9,169 nt of DNA. Source: Spirochaetaceae bacterium UBA4077 (GTDB lineage: Bacteria; Spirochaetota; Spirochaetia; Treponematales; Rectinemataceae). The stretch spans positions 24,532 through 33,700 of the forward strand of contig DFYR01000041.1 in NCBI GenBank assembly GCA_002383375.1, given 5' to 3'. Within the stretch, counting starts at the first letter, position 1, and the number at the start of each line of letters is the position of its first letter. The notes beneath the pieces were generated by a model. That model was not told the origin of the DNA, made no database searches, and was given only the letters and a program-made list of their open reading frames with translations. Made by a program: the position numbers and the translations under genes. Shown in pieces: positions 1 through 6,474 of the stretch.

Positions 1-615
1 GCCTTCGATGAGGAGGATTTTGAGCTTCTAGGTCCAGCCCTGAAGACAGCTCCTCCGGTCAAGGAGCCAGGACAGAAGGCCCTGCTCTGGAAACTCCTGG
101 CGTCGGGCAAGATCGATTTTGTTTCATCAGACCACGCCGGGGCGCCGGAGTACGAGAAATTCACCGGCGACCCCTTGAGCGCCTACGGGGGCATACCGGG
201 AACGGGCATTCTCTTCCCCTATATGCTTTCCGAAGGACTCTTCGCCAAACGTCTGAGCCTCGAGCGCTTTTTGCAGGCCACCTCCGGCGCCGCCGCCGAA
301 CGCTATGGCATATCGGGAGGAAAAGGTTCCTTGAGTCCGGGCAAAGATGCCGATTTCGTGCTGGTGGACCCCGATTCCACCACCCTGGTCGAAGCAAGCT
401 CCATGCTCTGCAAGAATAAAATCACCCCGTTTTCTGGCATGAGGCTGGCCGGGGTCGTGGTTGGAACTTTCGTGAGGGGAAGCTGCGTTTTTTCCAGCCC
501 GAACCTCGCACAAAGGCTGGGTGCAGGCAAGACTCCAGCAAGCGGACAGCTGGATACGACAGGCATCCTCGCTCCTCCCGGGAGCGGCAGATTCATTCGA
601 TGGGGTTATAGATAA
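1..615 (+). CDS. Cyclic amidohydrolase (dihydroorotase/allantoinase/hydantoinase-like), C-terminal part
   Basis: This is the last 204 residues of a protein whose start lies left of the window; the frame is open from base 1 to the TAA at 613-615. It belongs to the metal-dependent cyclic amidohydrolase family that opens hydantoin, dihydropyrimidine, allantoin or dihydroorotate rings. Visible signatures are K-x-x-P-P-V (fragment residues 15-20), the S-S-D-H motif (42-45, Asp44 being the expected metal-binding and catalytic aspartate), the G-G-I-P-G stretch (63-67), the S-P-G-K-D-A-D-F-V-L-V-D strand (112-123) of the closing beta-sandwich, and a G-R-F-I end (196-199). The metal-binding HxH and carboxylated lysine would lie upstream. 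It occupies the role of E. coli hyuA next to ygfK, but the sequence looks more dihydroorotase/allantoinase-like than D-hydantoinase-like, so substrate is uncertain. The tail (about 165-195) is longer than I expect for the family. It is joined to ygfK by a TAATG overlap. Confidence 0.85.
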   Translation, partial: AFDEEDFELLGPALKTAPPVKEPGQKALLWKLLASGKIDFVSSDHAGAPEYEKFTGDPLSAYGGIPGTGILFPYMLSEGLFAKRLSLERFLQATSGAAAERYGISGGKGSLSPGKDADFVLVDPDSTTLVEASSMLCKNKITPFSGMRLAGVVVGTFVRGSCVFSSPNLAQRLGAGKTPASGQLDTTGILAPPGSGRFIRWGYR

Positions 616-3600
616 TGGCAAAAGTGATGAAACCGACTTCGCTCAGCAGTATCTTGAGGCGGGCTGCGGGAGAGTACAGGGCGAAATCTTCGATTTTCGG
701 GATTCCCGCAGCCCTCTTCGGTTCGATCTTCGACGCCGAGGCGGAGAGCCCCGGCTTGAATGTGATGTCGGGCAGGGCGAGCCTTCCGGTAGGTCCGGCC
801 GCCGGACCCCATACCCAGATCGCCCCCAATATGCTTGCGGCATACCTGGCAGGCGCCAGGGTGTTCGAACTGAAAACCGTCCAGATCAAGGACCGTCTGG
901 AATTGGACAAGCCCTGCATAGACGCCCTGGATGAAGGCCAGAACGTGGAATGGTCCACCGAACTGAGTCTGGACGAAGCACGGAAAGAGTATCTGAACGC
1001 ATGGATCGTCCTCCACCTTTTCGCCTTTCTCTGGTCCCGCAAACCCAGCGATTTCTTTTTCAACATGTCGGTGGGCTATAATCTGGAGGGCATAAAAAGC
1101 CAGCGGATGGACGCTTTCATCGAAGGGATGCGCAGACCCGAAGTGCATCCCTACTGGGCGCAGGCTTTAGAAGAACTTGATTCTTTTATAAAAAACCCAT
1201 ACTTCGCTCTTGCCTTCGGTGAGGCTGCGGCGGAAAAGGCCCGCCACATAGCAGCCCACATGCCGGTGAGACCTGTGCACTCGGTCACCCTCTCGACCAT
1301 GCACGGCTGTCCTCCAGAGGAAATAGAAAAGATCGGCCTTTACCTGATCCAGGAAAAAGGCTTCGACACATACATAAAACTCAACCCCACCCTGATCGGC
1401 TACGACAAGGCCCGCTCCATCCTCGACGGTCTGGGCTGGGATACCATCGTTTTAAAACGGGAAAGCTTCGAGCATGACCTTCAGATGGATCAGGCGCTTG
1501 GGCTTTGCAGAAAGCTTTCAGAAGCGGCGGCCGCCAAGGGAAGGCGGTTCGGCATAAAGCTTTCCAACACCCTGGCCAATCAGAATGACAATGAACGACT
1601 GCCCGGCGCCGAGCGCTACATGTCAGGCCGCGCTCTCCTGCCCCTCACCCTGGATCTGGCCGCTTCTCTCTCTTCAGCCCTGGGCGATGCGACGCCCCGT
1701 TTTTCCTATTGCGGAGGGGTTTCGGCCTTCAATGCGGGAAGGCTTATCAAGGCAGGCTTAGGTCCTCTGACCTTGGTAACCGACCTTCTCAAGCCTGGCG
1801 GATACTTGCGCCTTGTCCAGATAGCCAAACTCGCCGCGGAAGCCCTACCCCTTCCGCTGGAGCAGGGAGAGAGAGATCCTAAAGCACTTGAGCGCCTGGC
1901 CGAGGAGATGCTCTCGAGCTCCGAGTATAGGGGAGACTGGAAAAAAGGCCACGCTTCCATCGCAAAAAGACTCCCGCTCTTCGACTGCTTCGCTGCGCCT
2001 TGCATAGCCGCCTGCCCTGTGGGTCAGAAGGTTCCCGCCTACATCGATGCCATGGGCAGGGCCAAGGCAGACGAGGCCCTGGCGACGGTGCTATCGGATA
2101 ATCCCCTGCCCGGTATTACGGGAACCCTCTGCGACCATGTCTGCCAAGAGCATTGTTCCCGGAACGATTACGAAGGTCCGGTGCTGATCCGGGAGGTAAA
2201 AAAAACCGTTGAATCCGCCTCGAATATTCACGTTCAGGTACTCGATCCACAGCTGAGCCGTTTTATTCCTGATGGACTTGAAGGCCCCGCGCAGAATCCC
2301 GGCAGCGGCTCGCCGACCGCAGCGGAAGCCCCTGTGCCGAGCGCAACGGCGGCATCTGTATCGGGCAGCGCGGAAAAATCCCAGGCTGTGGCGGTGATAG
2401 GGGCCGGACCCGCCGGCTTAGCCTGCGCCTATCATCTGGCCTTGGCCGGCGTGAAGGTCAAAGTGTTCGAGGCGGGTCCGGCCCCCGGCGGAGTACCCGC
2501 CCTTCTCATCCCGCCCTTCCGCATCCCCCGAGAAACTATCAAGCGTGACATTGACCGGATAACTGCCCTGGGAGTCGAGTTCGAATTCGACAGCAGAATA
2601 GCCTCGCTGGACACACTTAAAGGCCAAGGCTATGCGGCTTTCTTTATCGCGACAGGAGCCTATAAGGAAAAGACAATTACGCTGGAAGGCAAGGGGCTCA
2701 AGGTTATGGGTGCGCTGGAATTTCTTAAGCGTTTCCATGCGGGCGATCTGGATTTCATGAAATCGGTGCGGCGAGTCATGGTAGCCGGCGGCGGCAACAC
2801 AGCCTGTGATGCAGTCAGGGTCGCGACCCGCATTGAAGGCGTGCAGCAGGTCCTTCTCTCCTACAGAAGAACGAAAAAAGAAATGCCCGCCGACCTGGAA
2901 GAGCTAGAAAACGCCCTGGCCGAGGCGGAAGAGCTCAATCAAAGATTCGCCGGTAAGACAGGAGGAAGTAAGGCGGCAGAAACCGAAGGACAGGGAAAGA
3001 GCCCTAGCCTTCTCGAACTCAGCCTGCCCGAGGGCTCCAGCCCCGGACGGCTCAGGCTGAGAAAGATGCGCCTGGGTGAAAAGGACGCTTCAGGACGCCG
3101 CGCTCCTGTGCCCACCGGAGAAAGCCTGGACATCCCCTGCGACCTTCTGGTGGCGGCTATCGGTGAATCTCCCGATCCAAGCTTCTTCGAGTCCCTGGGG
3201 CTTGAATTCGAAAAGGGGAGCCTGCCTCCCATCGATCCTTCGAGCATGGGAACGGTGCTTCCTGGCGTCTATATCGGCGGAGACGCCCGCCGAGGTCCTT
3301 CGTCCATCATCGCAGCCGAGGCGGACGGGCGAAACGCCGCCAGGGCTATCCTCAAAAAATTCGGCAAGGCTCTTCCCGAACCAGACTACCAGGCCCCGAC
3401 GCCGAAAAAAGAAGCCCTCCTTCGCCGGGGCGAGCTTATCTTCTCCCTAGATCCCTCGACCTTTGATCCGGCTGGCCCGATTTTCGCCGCCCGGGAGGCA
3501 GAGCGCTGCCTTGCCTGTGATTCCGCCTGTCTCCGCTGTGTTGAAGTATGCCCCAACCGGGCGAATGTGTGTATCGAAACGCCAGGTCCTTTTAGACAAT

Positions 3601-3926
3601 GGTCCCAGATTGTCCATCTAGACCGATTCTGCAATGAATGCGGCAACTGCGGCTTCTTCTGCCCCTACGAGGGAGAGCCCTACAAGGATAAGACCACTCT
3701 CTTCGATACTGCTGTGGAATTGGAAGCATCGAGCAATCCGGGATTTAGCTTTATCTTCGAGGGTCTTCCTTCCCTGCTGCTGCGGAGCAGCCCAGGGGAA
3801 AAGCCTTTCCGCCTGGATTATTCGGGCTGGAACGGAGCCTCCTCCCCTGCCGGGGCAGCCGCCATGGTCGACCTCGCCCGGGAGCTGTACCGAAATCATT
3901 CCTATCTGCTGGAGACTAGCCAATGA
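615..3926 (+). CDS. ygfK: YgfK: multidomain flavin/iron-sulfur reductase ('putative selenate reductase' family)
   Basis: A 1103-residue protein, slightly longer than E. coli YgfK (about 1030). The order resembles a rearranged dihydropyrimidine dehydrogenase. Residues 1-450 form a DHOD-like FMN barrel (P-V-G-P-A-A-G-P-H at 58-66, T-M-H-G-C-P-P at 228-234, K-L-N-P-T at 255-259). Residues 455-535 are a GltD/DPD-type Fe-S helical domain with Cys458, 463, 467, 506, 510 and 514. An FAD site follows (G-A-G-P-A-G at 596-601), then an NAD(P)H site (G-G-G-N-T-A at 725-730; S-Y-R-R-T at 749-753) and F-A-D-closing G-G-D-A-R-R-G-P-S-S (888-897). The C-terminus carries two 4Fe-4S clusters (Cys965-979 and C-N-E-C-G-N-C at 1006-1012, Cys1016). 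Selenate reduction is only the historical label. Urate-cluster context suggests reduction of a purine-derived ring (inference). It is cytoplasmic with no signal peptide. An Ala/Ser/Pro-rich linker at 553-588 and an insert near 775-811 are lineage-specific. The ATG at 615 matches the family N-terminus (M-x-x-x-M-K/R-P). Confidence 0.94.
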   Translation: MAKVMKPTSLSSILRRAAGEYRAKSSIFGIPAALFGSIFDAEAESPGLNVMSGRASLPVGPAAGPHTQIAPNMLAAYLAGARVFELKTVQIKDRLELDKPCIDALDEGQNVEWSTELSLDEARKEYLNAWIVLHLFAFLWSRKPSDFFFNMSVGYNLEGIKSQRMDAFIEGMRRPEVHPYWAQALEELDSFIKNPYFALAFGEAAAEKARHIAAHMPVRPVHSVTLSTMHGCPPEEIEKIGLYLIQEKGFDTYIKLNPTLIGYDKARSILDGLGWDTIVLKRESFEHDLQMDQALGLCRKLSEAAAAKGRRFGIKLSNTLANQNDNERLPGAERYMSGRALLPLTLDLAASLSSALGDATPRFSYCGGVSAFNAGRLIKAGLGPLTLVTDLLKPGGYLRLVQIAKLAAEALPLPLEQGERDPKALERLAEEMLSSSEYRGDWKKGHASIAKRLPLFDCFAAPCIAACPVGQKVPAYIDAMGRAKADEALATVLSDNPLPGITGTLCDHVCQEHCSRNDYEGPVLIREVKKTVESASNIHVQVLDPQLSRFIPDGLEGPAQNPGSGSPTAAEAPVPSATAASVSGSAEKSQAVAVIGAGPAGLACAYHLALAGVKVKVFEAGPAPGGVPALLIPPFRIPRETIKRDIDRITALGVEFEFDSRIASLDTLKGQGYAAFFIATGAYKEKTITLEGKGLKVMGALEFLKRFHAGDLDFMKSVRRVMVAGGGNTACDAVRVATRIEGVQQVLLSYRRTKKEMPADLEELENALAEAEELNQRFAGKTGGSKAAETEGQGKSPSLLELSLPEGSSPGRLRLRKMRLGEKDASGRRAPVPTGESLDIPCDLLVAAIGESPDPSFFESLGLEFEKGSLPPIDPSSMGTVLPGVYIGGDARRGPSSIIAAEADGRNAARAILKKFGKALPEPDYQAPTPKKEALLRRGELIFSLDPSTFDPAGPIFAAREAERCLACDSACLRCVEVCPNRANVCIETPGPFRQWSQIVHLDRFCNECGNCGFFCPYEGEPYKDKTTLFDTAVELEASSNPGFSFIFEGLPSLLLRSSPGEKPFRLDYSGWNGASSPAGAAAMVDLARELYRNHSYLLETSQ
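2271..2378 (+). other. Low-complexity Ala/Ser/Pro/Gly linker in YgfK
   Basis: Residues 553-588 of YgfK, between the Fe-S helical domain and the FAD-binding fold, are rich in Ala, Ser, Pro and Gly with no recognisable fold. In E. coli YgfK the same junction is shorter. It is probably a flexible interdomain tether (inference). Confidence 0.6.
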
Positions 3927-5266
3927 TCATCTTTGAAAATACCAGACTCCTGTCCTTCAATCCGCCGGCGGTATCGGAACCCCTCGATCTGGCAGCCTGG
4001 GAACCCGGGGAAGCCGAAGGACAGGGCGGCCGGATCGCCGCTGTCGGCAAGGATTTGGGAAAGCGCTTCCCCCAGGCCAAGAAGGTCGGTGAAGGCGGCT
4101 ACCTGTCCCCCGGACTCGTCTGCGCCCACAACCATCTCTACTCGGCTCTGTCCAGGGGCATCACCACAGCCATCGAGCCTTCTAGGGACTTTGTCCAGGT
4201 GCTTCAGCATCTCTGGTGGAGGCTGGACAGGGCTATCGATCTGCCGATCCTGAGGGCTAGCGCCCTGGCAGGCGGCGCGGAAGCCCTCTGTGCGGGAGTG
4301 ACTTCGGTGGTGGATCATCATGCGGGCCCCTCGGCTATCGACGGAAGCCTCTCGGTGCTGGAAACAGCTTTCGAGGAACTAGGCTTGCGCGGAATTCTCT
4401 GTTACGAAACAACCGACAGAAACGGCCAAGAAGGAATGAAGGCTGGTGTCAGGGAAAACCTGCGCTTCGCCGCTGAGGTGGACAGGGCGCGGGCGGCCGG
4501 CCGGGAGGTACTGGTTGAGGCCGCTATCGGGGCCCATGCGGGTTTCACCCTGGGACAAAAGAGCATGGAGCTCTTAGGCGAGGCTGTGCGCTCCTCCGGG
4601 AGGGGCATCCATATCCACCTGGCCGAGGACCGCTTCGATTCCTCCGAATCCCACTCCAGCTACGCCAAGGATCTTGCCACGAGGCTGGAGGAAGTGGGCG
4701 CCTTGAATGAAAAAAGCATCATCGCCCACGGGCTTTGGCTTTCTCCTTCGGAAGTGGAGCTGATGAACGAAAAAGGCGCATACCTGGCCCACAACGCCCG
4801 CTCCAACATGAACAATGCGGTGGGCTATAACAGGCTCCTGCACAGCCACCGCAAGGTCGTCCTGGGCACTGACGGTATGGGCTCCGACATGCTGGAGGAA
4901 TTTAAATTCGCCGTGTTCCGTCACAGGGAATTCCAGGGCCCCTGGTGGCCCGGGGATTTTTTAGCCTGTCTGGACAGGGGCAACCGCCTGCTGGAAACCT
5001 ATTTTGGCGGCACTTTCGGCAGGCTCGAAGCCGGAGCGGCGGCCGACCTCGTCCACTGGGACTACGATCCCCCCACCCCCCTCGAAGCGGGCAATATTGC
5101 AGGCCATCTGGCCTTCGGAATGAGCTCCAGGTCGGTACGGAGCGTCGCCGTGAACGGGCGGCTCAGAATCAAGGATAAAAAGCCTCTTTTCGACATCGAA
5201 GCCATAGGAGTCGAAGCAAGAACCCAGGCAGCCCGCCTGTGGAAATCCATGAAAGGAATCAAATGA
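3923..5266 (+). CDS. ssnA: SsnA: putative metal-dependent aminohydrolase
   Basis: A 447-residue amidohydrolase-superfamily protein, close to the E. coli SsnA length (about 442). Metal and catalytic signatures are all present: H-N-H at 69-71, V-D-H-H at 130-133, H-I-H at 230-232, A-H-G at 268-270, and G-T-D-G-M-G-S-D at 315-322 with Asp317 as the usual catalytic aspartate. SsnA-specific stretches include L-W-W-R-L-D-R-A (97-104), E-T-T-D-R-N (162-167) and H-N-A-R-S-N-M-N-N (290-298). The superfamily includes guanine and cytosine deaminases and related C-N hydrolases; the exact substrate of SsnA is not readable here, but its invariable partnership with YgfK points to a purine-ring intermediate (inference). 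The start is fixed by an ATGA overlap with the ygfK stop and a GGAG at 3911-3914, 8 nt upstream. No signal peptide, so cytoplasmic. Confidence 0.94.
   Translation: MIIFENTRLLSFNPPAVSEPLDLAAWEPGEAEGQGGRIAAVGKDLGKRFPQAKKVGEGGYLSPGLVCAHNHLYSALSRGITTAIEPSRDFVQVLQHLWWRLDRAIDLPILRASALAGGAEALCAGVTSVVDHHAGPSAIDGSLSVLETAFEELGLRGILCYETTDRNGQEGMKAGVRENLRFAAEVDRARAAGREVLVEAAIGAHAGFTLGQKSMELLGEAVRSSGRGIHIHLAEDRFDSSESHSSYAKDLATRLEEVGALNEKSIIAHGLWLSPSEVELMNEKGAYLAHNARSNMNNAVGYNRLLHSHRKVVLGTDGMGSDMLEEFKFAVFRHREFQGPWWPGDFLACLDRGNRLLETYFGGTFGRLEAGAAADLVHWDYDPPTPLEAGNIAGHLAFGMSSRSVRSVAVNGRLRIKDKKPLFDIEAIGVEARTQAARLWKSMKGIK
5252..5257 (+). promoter_or_regulatory. Ribosome binding site that decides the ygeY start
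   Basis: AAAGGA lies 5 nt before the ATG at 5263 and inside the last codons of ssnA. It supports 5263 over the in-frame ATG at 5239, which lies deeper in ssnA and would add eight residues not expected in the family. Confidence 0.7.
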
Positions 5267-6474
5267 ACATCGCAAAGAAGATTTTGGACAAAGCTGCATC
5301 ATACAGGGAGTACAGCGCGAAAAATCTGGGCTCCATGATTCAGGTGCCCGCCTTCAGCGGCACGGAAAAGGAAAGAATACAGCTCCTAAAAAAACTCTGC
5401 CTGGAAGCTGGCATGGAGGACCTAAGGATAGACGGCCTGGGTTCCCTTATAGGCAGGATCGGCAAGGGTCCTAAGAAACTCGTGTTCGATGCCCACATCG
5501 ATACCGTCGGTGTGGGCGACGAAACTCAATGGAAGAGCCCTGCATTCTCAGGAAAAATCGCCAAGGGCTTGGTGCACGGCAGGGGCGCCACGGACCAGCT
5601 GGGCGGCTCCAGCGCCATGATCAGCGCAGCCCGGATCCTCAAGGACCTGAAATACGATGGAGCGTTTTCAGTCTGGTTTGCCTTCACCGTCATGGAAGAA
5701 GACTGCGACGGCCTCTGCTGGAAGCACCTCATCGAAGAGGAGGGCTTTGTCCCGGATTTTGCCGTCTCCACCGAGCCCACCTCCCTCAAGCTCTACCGCG
5801 GCCATCGGGGCAGGATGGAGATCCAGATCGACATCCGAGGCCGGTCCTGCCACGGCTCGGCACCGGAACGGGGAGACTCAGCGGCATACAAGGCTGCCCG
5901 GGCGGCCCTGGCCATCGAAAAGCTGAACAACGAGCTTGAGCCCGACGAGGATGAATTCCTGGGCAAGGGTACGATTACGGTATCCCAGATCAAGGTTCAG
6001 GGACCAAGCCAGTGCGCCGTGCCCGACCAGGCCATGCTCTACTGCGACCGCCGCCTCACCTGGGGCGAAAACGATCGCATAGCCATTGCCCAGGTCGAAA
6101 AAGCCCTGGCCGAGGCCGGCGTGGACAATTTCAGCGTGGCCATGCCCGAATACAGGAAACCCGCCTATACAGGCAAGATCTACGCCCAGGAATTGTATTT
6201 CCCCACCTGGAAAATCAAGGCCGACCACCCCCTGGTACGGGCTGGTGTGGAGGCCTACGGAGAGCTCTACGACAAGCCTCCGGTCGTGGACAAGTGGACC
6301 TTTTCCACCAACTGCGTGGCTATCTGCGGGCGACACGGCATTCCCTGCATAGGATTCGGCCCAGGCGATGAGGACCAGGCTCATGCGCCCAACGAGGTCA
6401 ACAGGATAGCAGATCTGGAAATCTGTTCAGCTTTCTACGCAGCACTCCCCTACGCCCTGGGAAAGCGCGTATGA
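5263..6474 (+). CDS. ygeY: YgeY: M20-family metallohydrolase of the urate/selenium-linked cluster
   Basis: A 403-residue M20 (ArgE/DapE/carboxypeptidase G2-type) metallohydrolase, the same length as E. coli YgeY. The dinuclear metal site is complete by eye: H-I-D (78-80), D-Q-L-G-G (111-115, Asp111 bridging), E-E-D-C-D-G (145-150, Glu145 catalytic base and Glu146 ligand), S-T-E-P-T (169-173, Glu171) and H-A-P-N-E (374-378, His374). The dimerisation-domain motif C-H-G-S-A-P-E-R-G-D (196-205) and the V-V-D-K-W-T-F-S-T-N stretch (341-350) are near-identical to what I know of E. coli YgeY, so assignment to this subfamily is firm. The family cleaves amide, ureido or carbamoyl bonds; in this cluster a ureido-amino acid intermediate is plausible (inference). 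It starts at an ATGA overlap with ssnA. An upstream in-frame ATG at 5239 is judged not used. Cytoplasmic. Confidence 0.94.
   Translation: MNIAKKILDKAASYREYSAKNLGSMIQVPAFSGTEKERIQLLKKLCLEAGMEDLRIDGLGSLIGRIGKGPKKLVFDAHIDTVGVGDETQWKSPAFSGKIAKGLVHGRGATDQLGGSSAMISAARILKDLKYDGAFSVWFAFTVMEEDCDGLCWKHLIEEEGFVPDFAVSTEPTSLKLYRGHRGRMEIQIDIRGRSCHGSAPERGDSAAYKAARAALAIEKLNNELEPDEDEFLGKGTITVSQIKVQGPSQCAVPDQAMLYCDRRLTWGENDRIAIAQVEKALAEAGVDNFSVAMPEYRKPAYTGKIYAQELYFPTWKIKADHPLVRAGVEAYGELYDKPPVVDKWTFSTNCVAICGRHGIPCIGFGPGDEDQAHAPNEVNRIADLEICSAFYAALPYALGKRV

Noticed and set aside
606..1148. Long open frame on the - strand opposite ygfK (about 180 codons)
   Set aside because: It is antisense to a strongly recognised gene and has no family motif; G+C-rich genes commonly leave such shadow frames open.
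615..3926. Selenocysteine use or SECIS, given the 'selenium' names of this family
   Set aside because: No in-frame TGA is present in ygfK, ssnA, ygeY or the PLP gene; the names come from genomic association with selenium-dependent molybdenum hydroxylases.
615..3926. YgfK as glutamate synthase small subunit (GltD) or true dihydropyrimidine dehydrogenase
   Set aside because: The FAD/NAD(P)H part is shared with these, but the N-terminal FMN barrel placement and the C-terminal C-N-E-C-G-N-C end followed by S-N-P-G-F are those of YgfK.
2982..4026. Repeated 13-mer CCGAAGGACAGGG in ygfK (about 2982) and ssnA (about 4014)
   Set aside because: Both encode the same short E-G-Q-G stretch with the preferred codons; a single pair in 1 kb is within chance and has no inverted or flanking extension.
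5239..5262. Upstream in-frame ATG for ygeY giving eight more residues
   Set aside because: It lies deep inside ssnA without a good RBS, whereas the ATG at 5263 has AAAGGA at the right distance, an ATGA overlap like its neighbours, and matches the family N-terminus.
2915..6117. Repeated GCCCTGGCCGAGGC in ygfK and ygeY
   Set aside because: It encodes the common helix sequence A-L-A-E-A in both; codon bias explains it.
5878..6384. Long open frame on the - strand opposite ygeY (about 168 codons)
   Set aside because: Antisense shadow of a highly conserved gene, with no recognisable domain and no RBS context.
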